NCBI RefSeq assembly: GCF_001644575.1 | Contig: NZ_CP015596.1 | Coordinates: 744,001 to 808,000, forward strand | From: Mycobacterium adipatum | GTDB lineage: Bacteria > Actinomycetota > Actinomycetes > Mycobacteriales > Mycobacteriaceae | Direction: 5' to 3' | Length of the DNA: 64,000 nucleotides | Part shown: piece by piece, positions 8,157-17,400 of the stretch | How the letters are laid out: every line of letters begins with the position of its first letter | Numbering within the stretch: the stretch's first letter is position 1 | Made by a program: the position numbers and the translations under genes | The notes under the pieces: model-generated | What the model was told of the DNA's origin: nothing | What the model saw: the letters and a program-made list of their open reading frames with translations, nothing else | Database searches by the model: none

Positions 8157-9152
8157 ATGGCCACAGCAGAGCCGCGCCGCCGAGGTCTGCTCGACGTCGG
8201 TGACGGCAACAAGCTGTATTGGGAGTCCCGGGGTAACCCGCTGGGGCAAACCGTCTTGCTGGTGCACGGCGGCCCGGGCAGCGGTCGGTCCCGCACCGCC
8301 CATAAAGCGTTCGACCCGAACCTTTTTCACGTCGTCTCGTTCGATCAACGCGGATGCGGGGACAGCGTCCCCAGCGCCGCCGATCCGAGTACAGACATGT
8401 CCGTCAACACCACCGAGCATCTGCTGGCCGATATGGAAGCCTTACGCGACCACCTGGGGGTGCGGCGCTGGCTGCTGCATGGGGGATCGTGGGCGTCCAC
8501 GTTGATCCTCGCCTACGCGCAACGCCATCCCCAGTTTGTCGATGGAATCATCCTGATCGGGGTCACGATGACCCGAGCGCGTGAGATCGATTGGCTCTAT
8601 CGAGGTTTGCGATTACTCCTCCCTGACGAGTGGGAGCGCTTCCACAACGGTCTTCCCGAACCGCTGCGCAACGGCGACCCCGTTCAGGGCTATTGGCAGC
8701 TCATGAACGATCCAGACCCGCAGGTGGTCGAGAATGCCGCGCGTGACTGGTGCGCCTGGGAGGACGCCGTGATCGCCCACGAGACCCATGGCGCGCCAGG
8801 ACAGTACAGTGCCAGGGTCGGTGCGGAGCGTATGGCATTCGTCCGGATCTGCACGCATTACTTCGCTCACCTTGCCTGGCTAGGCGAGGACGAACTACTG
8901 CGCGGCGCACCCGCGCTTGCCGGTATTCCCGGCATCCTCATCCACGGCCGGCTCGATCTCTCGGCTCCGTTGCTGACCGCGTGGGAGCTCGCCCGGGCCT
9001 GGCCCGACGCGGAACTCGTCGTAGTGGAGGACTCCGGACACACCGGCAGCTCGACCATGCACGCGGCGCTCACCGACGCGATCGCGCGTTTTGCCGGCAC
9101 TGCCCTGCCGACCTCAAATCGCCCCGGAACGGGCACGCCGCGGTGGTCGTAG
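8157..9152 (+). CDS. Alpha/beta hydrolase, prolyl aminopeptidase type
   Basis: A 331-residue peptidase of family S33. HGGPG (37-41) forms the oxyanion hole typical of proline iminopeptidases. The nucleophile elbow GGSWAS puts Ser111 in place (the family usually has GGSWGS). DQRGCGDS is also diagnostic. The Asp in HGRLDLSAPL and the His in EDSGHTGSS complete the triad. It releases N-terminal proline from peptides in the cytoplasm. The start ATG is preceded by AGGGAG. The 3' end overlaps the disrupted LysR gene by 39 bp. Confidence 0.82.
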   Translation: MATAEPRRRGLLDVGDGNKLYWESRGNPLGQTVLLVHGGPGSGRSRTAHKAFDPNLFHVVSFDQRGCGDSVPSAADPSTDMSVNTTEHLLADMEALRDHLGVRRWLLHGGSWASTLILAYAQRHPQFVDGIILIGVTMTRAREIDWLYRGLRLLLPDEWERFHNGLPEPLRNGDPVQGYWQLMNDPDPQVVENAARDWCAWEDAVIAHETHGAPGQYSARVGAERMAFVRICTHYFAHLAWLGEDELLRGAPALAGIPGILIHGRLDLSAPLLTAWELARAWPDAELVVVEDSGHTGSSTMHAALTDAIARFAGTALPTSNRPGTGTPRWS

Positions 9153-10061
9153 CTGCGGGGGATCAGCCGCACCGGTCGATCTACCCGCGACCCGGGCCAG
9201 GATGTCGAGCATGGCGGTGATCGTGGGTCGAGTCGCGGTACCGGTGCGGGTGATGGCTTCGACACGGCGTGCGACGTTGACGCCGTCGATGCGTCTGCGG
9301 ATGAGTTCACGAACCGTGGGGGCATAGCGGGGGAGTAGGGCGATGCCGACCCCCGACAACACGAGTTCTTCCACGACGCGAAAGTCGTTGATGCGCTGCA
9401 CTATCCGTGGCTGAACCCCGGAGATGGCGGCGAGGGAGCGCATCACATCGTCGGCCATACGCCCGATCTGGACACTGATCCACGGACAATGCGCGAGGTC
9501 CTGCAACGCGATGGACTCGTTGTCGGCCAGATGGTGATCCGGGCGCAGCAGGAGGTCCAGTGGCTCGCGCATCAGGAATGTCGACATGTACCTGGGGCCC
9601 CATCACGAAGCGTCGCGTTCATCGCGGTCGATGATCACGATGTCGTGCTCGCCGAGGAGCTCGGGGCTCCGGTCGGCGGAGTGGTCGATATCGTGGGCGA
9701 TCACCTCGACCCCGATATCGGACGCCTCGGCAATGACGCCGGGAAGAAGCATCGCCGCCGCAGATGGCACCATCGCCACCCGCACGACGCCCCGCGGCGT
9801 GGTCCGGAAGCCTTCCATTTCGGCATGCGCGCGCTCCAAGGCGGCGAGGATGTCATCGGCGCGCGCCACGAGTGCCTTGCCGGCTTCGGTGAGGCGCACG
9901 CGTCGACCTACGGGCTCGAGCAATTCGACGCCGGCCTCCCGTTGAAGTCGCTTGAGCTGTTGGGATACCGCGGACGGCGTCAAGGACAGCGCCTCGGCGG
10001 TGGCGTGCACGGTGCCGTGTTCGGCGAAGTGGCGCAGTAGGCGCAGGCGCTCCACATCCAT
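9114..10061 (-). pseudogene. LysR-family regulator interrupted by an in-frame TGA
   Basis: The frame from ATG 10061 encodes an N-terminal winged HTH (MDVERLRLLRHFAEHGTVHA, TPSAVSQQLKRLQREAG) and the first half of the effector domain. A TGA at 9605-9603 stops it after DERDAS. Reading on in the same frame (WGPRYMSTFLMREPLDLL and onwards to 9114) gives the second effector half without any gap. So one nonsense codon splits an otherwise intact 315-residue LysR protein. The truncated 152-residue product would keep the HTH. Sequencing error is the alternative. Confidence 0.75.
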
Positions 10062-10150
10062 GAAGTGAACTCTAAACAATCGATCCACAATAAGTTGCTT
10101 GTGTGAACGATGCCCAGCGGCGAGGCTGAGCATGCCCAAGGCGGGCAGGC

Positions 10151-10441
10151 TTGTTCGACACCGTTCCGGCGGAGCCGGACGATGATGCGGGAGTCATTGC
10201 GGTGGAAGAAGTTGTGGTCTGCGCGGCGGCGCTGCTGTGGACATGGGCAATCGGCGACGTGATGGCAGTTGATCACCAGCCACTGCGCCCGGGGGAGAAG
10301 GCGGCATGGATCGCGGCCGTCATGCTGTTGCCCGCAGCCGGGGCATTGATGTGGCTGCTGGTTGGCCGGCCCGCGACCCACACGGAAGAGGCGCCGGCCA
10401 CGCATCCAGTGAGCCCCAGACCCGACGTGCACCGAAAATGA
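10151..10441 (+). CDS. PLDc_N-type small membrane protein
   Basis: A 96-residue protein with two hydrophobic helices (about 22-40 and 50-71). The second, KAAWIAAVMLLPAAGALMWL followed by GRP, is the conserved end of the phospholipase-D-nuclease N-terminal domain family. These are stand-alone membrane proteins in actinobacteria with no assigned role. The first 20 residues are atypically acidic, so translation may begin at the GTG near 10200. It is divergent from the LysR gene. Confidence 0.6.
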   Translation: MFDTVPAEPDDDAGVIAVEEVVVCAAALLWTWAIGDVMAVDHQPLRPGEKAAWIAAVMLLPAAGALMWLLVGRPATHTEEAPATHPVSPRPDVHRK

Positions 10442-10509
10442 CTTGGCCGGTTGATGTTTGGCTGCGACGATGGTGCAGGAACGGGTCGAACAGGGTATTC
10501 GGGGTGGAC

Positions 10510-11037
10510 ATGATCGAGATCAGGCCGGCGACGCCGGACGATGCCACGGGCGTCGCGCGGGCGCATGTGCGGTCCTGGCAGGTTGGCTATCGGGGACTCA
10601 TCGCGCAGGAATATCTCGATGCCCTGCGCCCGGAAGATCGTGCCCAGCGCTACGGTTTCGACCGGATGCCGCTGCGCGGTCCGTACACACAGGTGGCGGT
10701 GGACGGTGATGCGATCTGCGGGCACGTCACCACCGGTCTGAGCCGAGACGACGACCTGCGCGGCCAGGGTGAGATCTGGGCGATCTACGTCGACCCGGTG
10801 CGGTGGGGAACCGGCATCGGGCAGCGGCTACTGACCGCCGGTTGCGAGCAGCTTCGCGGCCAAGGCGTTGCCATCGCCGGTCTTTGGGTGCTCGACGGCA
10901 ACGTCCGGGCCCGGCGCTTCTACGAATCGGCGAGATGGCGGTGGCACGGGACGCGGCGGACCGACACCATTGGCGACGATGTGGTGGACGAAGTCCGCTA
11001 TCAGCGCACGCTGCGCCCGACCGACGGCCGCCCCTGA
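10510..11037 (+). CDS. GNAT-family N-acetyltransferase
   Basis: A 175-residue acetyltransferase. MIEIRPATPDDATGVARAH opens the fold; VDPVRWGTGIGQRLL contains the acetyl-CoA pyrophosphate-binding motif (R/Q-x-x-G-x-G/A), and NVRARRFYESARW is the conserved C-terminal motif B region. The substrate is unknown. I chose the ATG at 10510; frames upstream are Arg-rich and lack a start with a ribosome site. It is convergent with the MFS gene, six bases away. Confidence 0.85.
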   Translation: MIEIRPATPDDATGVARAHVRSWQVGYRGLIAQEYLDALRPEDRAQRYGFDRMPLRGPYTQVAVDGDAICGHVTTGLSRDDDLRGQGEIWAIYVDPVRWGTGIGQRLLTAGCEQLRGQGVAIAGLWVLDGNVRARRFYESARWRWHGTRRTDTIGDDVVDEVRYQRTLRPTDGRP

Positions 11038-11043
11038 TTTCGG

Positions 11044-12321
11044 TCACTCACCGGCCTCCGAGGCCATTCCCGCCGTCGGCGGTGATGTCCTACGTCCCAG
11101 CAGCAGGATCGGCACCAGGGTGGCGGCGGTGACCGCGCCGAGAATCGCCAGCGTGGGATAGCTGGTGCGCGCGACGATCAGTCCGGACAGTAGCCCACCG
11201 ACCGCACCTGCCACGGCGATGAACAGGTCAACGGTGCCTTGGGTTTTGGCGCGTGTGGTCACCGGGGTGGAGGTGGTGATGACGGTGGTACCGGCCACCA
11301 GGCCAAGGCTCCATCCGAAGCCGAGCAGGGCGAGGGCAGCCGCGAGCGCGGCCACGGAGTGCGCGGGTGCGACACTCGCCAGCACCCCCGCACCGATGAG
11401 GGTGAGTGCGGCCAACGCGGCGGTGACAGCAGTGCCGTAACGGTCGACCAGATATCCGGAGATGGGTGCGGGCAGGAACATGGCCGCGACATGGATGGAG
11501 ATGACCAGTCCCGCCGCGGCGAGTTCGTGGTGGTGATGCTGCATATAGACCGGTGTCATGGTCATGATGGCAACCATCACCAGTTGAGTGATGATCATGA
11601 CCGCCGTCCCCGCGAGTACGGCACGGTTCCACGTCGAGACGGGGGCCGGTGCGTCGCCGTCCATCGCTGGCTGCGGCTCGGGCAGGCTGGCGGCGAGTTG
11701 TAAAGGGTCGGGGCGCAACAGGATCCAGATGACGATCCCGGCCGCCCCGTACGCAACTGCGGCGAGCAGGAATGGCCCCGCGAGGCGGGGAACACCTATG
11801 GTGTCGGCGAGCTCGCCGAGGGTGCCCACGAGATTGGGACCGATGACCGCTCCCACGGTGGTGGCGACCAGGACGGTGCTGATGGCGCGGGCACGACGCT
11901 CGCGGTGGGCGAGGTCGGCACCGGCGTAGCGGGCCTGCAGGTTGGTTGCGGTGCCGGCACCGTAGATGAACAGCGCGATGAACAGCAGGGGCACGTTGTC
12001 GGCGACGGCAGCGGCGACGATGCCGATGCTGCCCACGGTGCCGGTGGCGTATCCGGCGGCCAGGCCGATGCGTCGCCCGAAGCGCTGTGAGAGCCGTCCG
12101 ACGCCGGCGGCGGCGGCCGCCGAACCGATGGTGAACAGCGCGCTGGGCAGACCGGCCAACCCCGTGGAGCCGAGCATCTCCTGGGCCAGCAGGGCACCGA
12201 CGGTGATGCCGGCAGCAAGTCCGGCGCCGCTGAATATCTGAGCACCGACGAGCACCCGCAGAGTGCGTCGCTGCACAGCCTGAATCTCGTCGGTGGCGGG
12301 TGCGCCGTTGGCCGCGGTCAC
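11044..12321 (-). CDS. MFS transporter
   Basis: A 425-residue membrane protein with about 12 hydrophobic helices and the MFS loop RLSQRFGRRIGL between helices 2 and 3. The GTG start at 12321 overlaps the stop of the MFS gene upstream (GTGA), so the two are translationally coupled. Both are divergent from an ArsR-rhodanese regulator, which points to export of a metalloid, sulfur or toxic compound, by inference. A four-histidine run (QHHHHE) lies at the mouth of a mid-protein helix and could bind a metal. Confidence 0.8.
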   Translation of the reverse strand: MTAANGAPATDEIQAVQRRTLRVLVGAQIFSGAGLAAGITVGALLAQEMLGSTGLAGLPSALFTIGSAAAAAGVGRLSQRFGRRIGLAAGYATGTVGSIGIVAAAVADNVPLLFIALFIYGAGTATNLQARYAGADLAHRERRARAISTVLVATTVGAVIGPNLVGTLGELADTIGVPRLAGPFLLAAVAYGAAGIVIWILLRPDPLQLAASLPEPQPAMDGDAPAPVSTWNRAVLAGTAVMIITQLVMVAIMTMTPVYMQHHHHELAAAGLVISIHVAAMFLPAPISGYLVDRYGTAVTAALAALTLIGAGVLASVAPAHSVAALAAALALLGFGWSLGLVAGTTVITTSTPVTTRAKTQGTVDLFIAVAGAVGGLLSGLIVARTSYPTLAILGAVTAATLVPILLLGRRTSPPTAGMASEAGE

Positions 12322-13628
12322 TGGAGGGTCGTTTTCGTCGCGGGGTGGGCACCGGATGAGCCGGTGCGGTTCTCGGTGATCCAGTACGCGGCGAGCAGAC
12401 CGGAACCGGCGGTCAGGACGGCGGCGGCGACGATGGTGGCTTCGAGGTTCAGCACGTCGGCGATGATGCCGGCCACCAATGCGCCGGCCGCATAGCCGAT
12501 ATCGCGCCAGAACCGGTACGTGCCGAGCGCGTTGGCTCGCCAGGTGGGGTGAGCGTGATCGGAGATGGATGCGATCAGTGCGGGGTAGACCATGGCGGTA
12601 CCGATGCCGAGCAGGATCGCCGAGGCGATGCCGGCCAGTAGCGGCGACTGCAGCAGGCCCAGGGCGACGACGAAGGCGAGCGCTTGGACGAGCATGCCGG
12701 CGACGATGAGCGGTTTGCGGCCGACGCGGTCGGCAAGGTGGCCGGTCGGGATCTGCCCGAGTCCCCACAGCAGTGGATAAAGCCCCTTGATGAGACCGAC
12801 TGCGGCCAGGCCCAGCCCGTGTTCGGTGAACAGCAGCGGAAACACACCCCAGGTGAGTCCGTCATTGAGGTTGTTCACCAGGCCCGCCTGACTGGCGCCC
12901 CGCAGGCTGCGGTCGCGCCACGACGTGCGGGCGGATATTGCCCAAAACCCGGTTCGCTCTGCCGGGTTCGGCGCGGGATGGCGGGAGAGCTCCAGCGCGA
13001 GGTGGGCGGCGGTATCGCGCACGACCAGCGACAGCCCGAGCCCGGCAACGACGAACACCACGCCGATCAGTTCGGGCACCGGCCGCAGTCCGTAGGAAGT
13101 GGCTAGGAATCCGGTGAGCAAGGCGGTGGCGCCGACGGCGACGTAACCGGCGGCCTCGTTGAGGCCGGTCGCCAGACCGCGGCGCTCGGGACCGACCAGA
13201 TCGATCTTCATGTTGACGGTCATCGACCAGGTGAGGCCCTGGTTGAGGCCGAGCAGGACGTTGGCGGCGATGATCCACCACCAGGACGGGGCCCAGGCCA
13301 ACATGAACGGCACCGGTATGCCGAGCGCCCACCCGGTCAGCAGGAGTTGTTTGCGGGTGAAGCGTCCGGTCAGGGCCCCGGCGGCGAGATTGGTCAGGGC
13401 CTTGGTGACGCCGAAGGCCATGATGAACGCGAACACCGCGAGATCGTTTGTCAGCCCGAACACCTCGGTACCGATCAAGGGCACGGTGGTGCGTTCCAGT
13501 CCGACCAGTGCGCCGACGCAGATGTTGACGATGACCAGGAACGCGAACTGCACCCAGTTTTCCCGTAGCCCGAGCTGCACGCCGCGACCGGTCAGGCCGG
13601 CGTTGCGCGACCGCTCGGTGGATGGCAT
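12318..13628 (-). CDS. MFS transporter
   Basis: A 436-residue, 12-helix MFS protein. Loop motifs are AGALTGRFTRKQLL and TGHLADRVGRKPLI, one in each half. It is the first gene after the divergent promoter region at 13684-13711 and is followed by a second, only distantly similar MFS gene. Two different MFS proteins in tandem under one ArsR-type regulator is unusual: they may be two exporters for related substrates, or a heteromeric pair. Confidence 0.82.
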   Translation of the reverse strand: MPSTERSRNAGLTGRGVQLGLRENWVQFAFLVIVNICVGALVGLERTTVPLIGTEVFGLTNDLAVFAFIMAFGVTKALTNLAAGALTGRFTRKQLLLTGWALGIPVPFMLAWAPSWWWIIAANVLLGLNQGLTWSMTVNMKIDLVGPERRGLATGLNEAAGYVAVGATALLTGFLATSYGLRPVPELIGVVFVVAGLGLSLVVRDTAAHLALELSRHPAPNPAERTGFWAISARTSWRDRSLRGASQAGLVNNLNDGLTWGVFPLLFTEHGLGLAAVGLIKGLYPLLWGLGQIPTGHLADRVGRKPLIVAGMLVQALAFVVALGLLQSPLLAGIASAILLGIGTAMVYPALIASISDHAHPTWRANALGTYRFWRDIGYAAGALVAGIIADVLNLEATIVAAAVLTAGSGLLAAYWITENRTGSSGAHPATKTTLQ

Positions 13629-13683
13629 CGGTGTCTCCCTGACGCATACCGGGTGTTCCGGGGACCGCTTACGACGACACAGT

Positions 13684-13711
13684 ACATTAATCCATGGAAT
13701 AGTGGAATACT
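13684..13711. promoter_or_regulatory. Divergent promoter with direct repeats (ArsR operator candidate)
   Basis: Between the MFS operon and the arsR-like gene the DNA turns AT-rich. GGAATA occurs twice, eight bases apart (13697-13710). AATACT (13706-13711) could be the -10 of the plus-strand gene, placing +1 at its GTG (leaderless). TAATGT (13689-13684) could be the -10 for the MFS operon on the minus strand. The overlap would let one repressor block both. Confidence 0.45.
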
Positions 13712-13717
13712 AAGTCC

Positions 13718-14389
13718 GTGGAGAGATCGCCGGACAAGACGCGGCTGTATGAGGCGTTCGCAGCCAGCGGAAAAGCCCTGTCCAACGCCAGTCGGCTGGA
13801 ATTGTTGGATCTGCTCGCTCAGGGCGAGCGCACCGTCGATGCGCTGGCCAAGGGGGCCGGTCTGAACGTGACGACGGCCTCGGCGCATCTGCAGACCCTC
13901 AAGGCGGCCGGGTTCGTCGCGACCCGACGCGACGGGGTGCGGATCTTCTACCGACTCGCCGGTGAAGACGTCGCGCAGCTCTTCGCGTTGTTCCGTAAGG
14001 TCGCCGAGCGCCATCAGGCCGAAGTTCCCGCCGCCCGCGATGCGTACCTGCTCGGCGATGGGCACCCGGTCGACGCGTTGGACCGAGCCGAACTGGCCGC
14101 GCGGTCGGCGAGCGGCGCAGTAGTGGTCCTCGATGTCCGCCCACGCGAGGAACACGCCGCCGGGCACATCCCAGGGTCGGTGTCGATTCCGATCGACGAA
14201 CTCGCCGATCGCATCGACGAGTTGCCCACCGACCGTGAGGTCGTCGTGTACTGCCGCGGCGAATACTGTTCCTTCGCTTATGACGCCGTGCGGCTACTGA
14301 GCAGCGCGGGCCGTCGTGCCATCCGGCTCAGCGACGGCATGCTCGAATGGCGCTTGGCCGACCAGCCGGTGGCATTCGGCGACCAGTGA
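13718..14389 (+). CDS. ArsR-family regulator fused to a rhodanese domain
   Basis: A 223-residue fusion. Residues 1-100 are an ArsR winged helix (ASRLELLDLLAQGERTVDAL, TTASAHLQTLKAAGFV). Residues about 120-220 are a rhodanese domain with VVVLDVRPREEHAAGHIPGS and the active-site loop CRGEYC. The active Cys is present, so it could sense or move sulfane sulfur or an oxyanion. The helix-turn-helix has no obvious metal-site cysteines, so sensing probably uses the rhodanese Cys. GTG start; divergent from two MFS genes. Confidence 0.85.
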   Translation: MERSPDKTRLYEAFAASGKALSNASRLELLDLLAQGERTVDALAKGAGLNVTTASAHLQTLKAAGFVATRRDGVRIFYRLAGEDVAQLFALFRKVAERHQAEVPAARDAYLLGDGHPVDALDRAELAARSASGAVVVLDVRPREEHAAGHIPGSVSIPIDELADRIDELPTDREVVVYCRGEYCSFAYDAVRLLSSAGRRAIRLSDGMLEWRLADQPVAFGDQ

Positions 14390-14494
14390 GGTCCGCTGGC
14401 TCTCAACAGGTGAGCTGTCGGAGGCCGAACGCCGAACACCATGAGGTCTTCCGGCCCTCGGCCGGGGCCCATCGCGGGCCTACGGTCACGAAAC

Positions 14495-17068
14495 ATGAGC
14501 GACAGCGCCGTGATTGCCTTGTCGGACCCGGACGCCACCAAGGCCGCGTTGACCGGAGGCAAGGGCGCCCATCTTGCGACCATGGTGCTGGCGGGGCTGC
14601 CCGTGCCCGGAGGCTTCGTGGTCGCCACTGCGGCGTATCGCCAGGTGATTCGAGACCACGGGATCGAGGACGTGATCCACCGCGAGATGGCCGGCCTCGT
14701 CGACGGGTCCGTGGCGTTGGATGTCGTCTCGGCGAGGTTGCGTGACGCGGTGGAATCCGCGCCGATGCCCGCCGCGCTGCGGGAGGCGATCGGTGCGGCC
14801 TACACCGCGCTCGGTGAAGGGGCGGTGGCCGTGCGGTCCTCGGCAACCGCAGAGGACCTGCCGGAGGCCAGTTTCGCCGGCCAGCAGGAGACCGTGCTCA
14901 ACGTCGTGGGTCGCGAGAGTCTGTGCGACGCAGTGCGCCGGTGCTGGTCGTCGCTCTGGACGGCGCGGGCGATCAGCTACCGCGGTCGGCAGGGAATCGG
15001 ATCAGGCGATATCGCGGTGGCCGTCGTCGTCCAGAAGATGGTGCCCGCCGAGGCGGCAGGTGTGCTGTTCACCGCGGACCCGGTATCGGGACGGCGAGAC
15101 CGCATCGTCGTCGAGGCCACGGCCGGGCTCGGCGAAGCGGTGGTGAGTGGACGCCTGACACCGCAGCGGTGGACGATCGATGCCGACACTGCCGCGGTGC
15201 TCTCCGGGCCCGCTCACGGTGTGTTGAGCGCCGACCAGAGCAGGATGCTGGTCGAGCTCGGGGCCCGGAGAGCCAGAATCTTCGGCGCCCCACAGGATAT
15301 TGAATGGGCTGTGTCACAAGGGCGGTGCTGGCTCTTGCAGTCACGGGCGATCACCTCGCTGTACCCGTTGCCCCCGGCGCGGCCGGGGTTGCGTGCCTAC
15401 ATCCCGGCGATGCTCATCGCCCAGGGGATCAGCGAGCCCTTCACCCCGGCAGGCAATGCGTACTTTCGCTCGCTGACCACCGCGTGGATCACCTACCTCA
15501 CCACGGGAGCGGTACCGCGCGCGGGCACAGCGCCCCCGCCGTGGCTGCCCGTCGTGGCGGGCCGAATCTTCATCGATGTCACCGAGCTGCTGCAACGTCC
15601 CCGGTTGGCTGCCAGAGTGCTCTTCAGCGTGCGCGCGAAGGATCCGACGGCCGCTGCGGCCCTGCAGGAATGGCTCGGGGAGAACGCCGTTCGACTACCC
15701 CGACCTCGCCGTTGGCTGCCGCCTTTCGGCGCGGCCGCCACGGTGGCGAGGATCGTTTGGGCTGCCGGAGTCGCCGTCGCGGCCCCAGGCCGGCGCAGAC
15801 GCCGTCTGGTGAGCTCCGCGGAGACCGAGTTGACGCAGCTCGGGAGACAGGCAGCCACCCGAGCTACACCCGCGGAACTCGTCGACTTTGTGCTGCGCGA
15901 CCTGCCGGCCAGGACCTGCCGGGTGATCACCGAACAGCTACCCGCCGTGTACGCCGAGGAGATCCTCAAGGTCCTCATCCAACGGCTACTGATGCGCTGG
16001 TTGGGCAGCTCGTCGGGCTGGGAACCCGTCATGCGCTGGCTGCCGAACGACCCCACCATGGCCATGGGCGCAGAACTCGCGCACCTGGCCGACCTGTATG
16101 CACGAGCTGGTACCGAACCTCTCGCGAACAGCACTGCGGTCACCGATTTCCTGTCCCGCTACGGGCATCGCGCTCCCGACCGCGAAATAGACATGGGACT
16201 ACCACGTTTCAACGACAACCCGACGTACGTCGTGGAAATGATCCACGGATATCTGGGCTCGGGGGTGGCCGGTGAGGCCGCGACCCGGTTCGACACAGGT
16301 GCGGCTGAGGCCCGCGAGGCGGCCCAACAGTTGGTTGCCCGCGTGCGCAAGGTCAAGGGACGAACCCGGGCAGCGCTGCTGCACGATCTGCTGAATCGGT
16401 ACCGCGCTCTCGGCGGGATGCGTGAGCAACCCAAATTCGACATCGTGCGGGCCATAGCGCTGGGGCGACGCACACTGCAACGGGCGGGTGCCGCCCTGGT
16501 AGCCGACGGCAGGCTCGCCGCCGTCGACGACATCTTCTTTGTGGACGACGGCGGTCTGCGTGCTGTAGTGGCCGGACACACCGGGGATCTCACTGCGCTG
16601 GCTGCGGCGGGACGGCACGAGTTCGAACGGGAGATGCGCCGACGCACCGTTCCGCGCCTGCTGGTCAGTGACGGCGAGACCGTCTATGGCCCTAGGCATT
16701 CCGGCAAAGCGGGGCCGGATGCGTTGGTGGGCACCGCGGTGTCACCGGGCGTGCACGAAGGTGTGGTGCGCATCCTCGATTCACCGGTCGGCGCCGAACT
16801 GCAACGCGGGGAGATCCTGGTCGCCGACACCACCGACCCGGGTTGGACGCCACTGTTTCTGATCGCCGGAGCCCTCGTCATGGAGGTCGGGGGTGTCGTA
16901 TCGCATGGCGCGGTGGTCGCGCGGGAATACGGAATTCCGGCGGTGGCGGGGATCCCCGGTGTGACCGACCGGCTCCGCACCGGTCAGCGGGTACGGGTCG
17001 ACGGTGGCAGCGGCACCGTCACCATCCTCGAGGATGTCGCGGCCGCAGCGGTGACAACCCGCGACTGA
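14495..17068 (+). CDS. PEP/pyruvate-dikinase-like enzyme, rifampin-phosphotransferase type
   Basis: An 857-residue protein. An N-terminal ATP-grasp (about 1-310; GGKGAHLATM, VRSSATAEDLPEASFAGQ, VQKMVPAEAAGVLFTADP) is followed by a long middle domain and a C-terminal swivelling phosphohistidine domain with VVSHGAVVAREYGIPAV (His near 804). The order ATP-middle-His with no C-terminal PEP-binding barrel matches rifampin phosphotransferases (about 865 residues) rather than PEP synthases. Whether the middle domain binds rifamycins cannot be told by eye. ATG 14495 is chosen because the sequence upstream lacks the family start. Confidence 0.8.
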   Translation: MSDSAVIALSDPDATKAALTGGKGAHLATMVLAGLPVPGGFVVATAAYRQVIRDHGIEDVIHREMAGLVDGSVALDVVSARLRDAVESAPMPAALREAIGAAYTALGEGAVAVRSSATAEDLPEASFAGQQETVLNVVGRESLCDAVRRCWSSLWTARAISYRGRQGIGSGDIAVAVVVQKMVPAEAAGVLFTADPVSGRRDRIVVEATAGLGEAVVSGRLTPQRWTIDADTAAVLSGPAHGVLSADQSRMLVELGARRARIFGAPQDIEWAVSQGRCWLLQSRAITSLYPLPPARPGLRAYIPAMLIAQGISEPFTPAGNAYFRSLTTAWITYLTTGAVPRAGTAPPPWLPVVAGRIFIDVTELLQRPRLAARVLFSVRAKDPTAAAALQEWLGENAVRLPRPRRWLPPFGAAATVARIVWAAGVAVAAPGRRRRRLVSSAETELTQLGRQAATRATPAELVDFVLRDLPARTCRVITEQLPAVYAEEILKVLIQRLLMRWLGSSSGWEPVMRWLPNDPTMAMGAELAHLADLYARAGTEPLANSTAVTDFLSRYGHRAPDREIDMGLPRFNDNPTYVVEMIHGYLGSGVAGEAATRFDTGAAEAREAAQQLVARVRKVKGRTRAALLHDLLNRYRALGGMREQPKFDIVRAIALGRRTLQRAGAALVADGRLAAVDDIFFVDDGGLRAVVAGHTGDLTALAAAGRHEFEREMRRRTVPRLLVSDGETVYGPRHSGKAGPDALVGTAVSPGVHEGVVRILDSPVGAELQRGEILVADTTDPGWTPLFLIAGALVMEVGGVVSHGAVVAREYGIPAVAGIPGVTDRLRTGQRVRVDGGSGTVTILEDVAAAAVTTRD

Positions 17069-17145
17069 CCGCACACATCGTCGGACCGTTTGCCGCTCCG
17101 GCCGGCCGGGCACCCATGCCGGAACGGCGATACCAAGGAGATCTC

Positions 17146-17400
17146 ATGACCATCTGCGATACCTGCGGCAACGACTACGACAAGGCGTTCTCGGTGACCT
17201 TCCCGGACGGGCGTTCGGCCACGTTCGACAGCGTCGAATGTGCGGCCGTTCAACTCGCACCCGAATGCGCGCACTGCGGGTGCCGAATCCTCGGCCACGG
17301 TATCGAAGCGGACGAGGGCATCTTCTGCTGCGCGCACTGTGCCCGCAAGGCGTCCAATGCCGACGTCAACGACCGCTACCCGGTGCCCTCCGGCGCCTGA
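17146..17400 (+). CDS. Cys-rich metallothionein-like mini-protein
   Basis: An 84-residue protein with nine cysteines arranged as CDTC, a single Cys32, CAHCGC and CCAHC, plus several histidines nearby. The spacing fits one or two zinc or copper clusters, as in prokaryotic metallothionein-like and treble-clef zinc proteins. AAGGAG lies six bases before the ATG. It follows the dikinase-like gene by 77 bp in the same direction and is probably co-transcribed, though no functional link is known. Confidence 0.75.
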   Translation: MTICDTCGNDYDKAFSVTFPDGRSATFDSVECAAVQLAPECAHCGCRILGHGIEADEGIFCCAHCARKASNADVNDRYPVPSGA

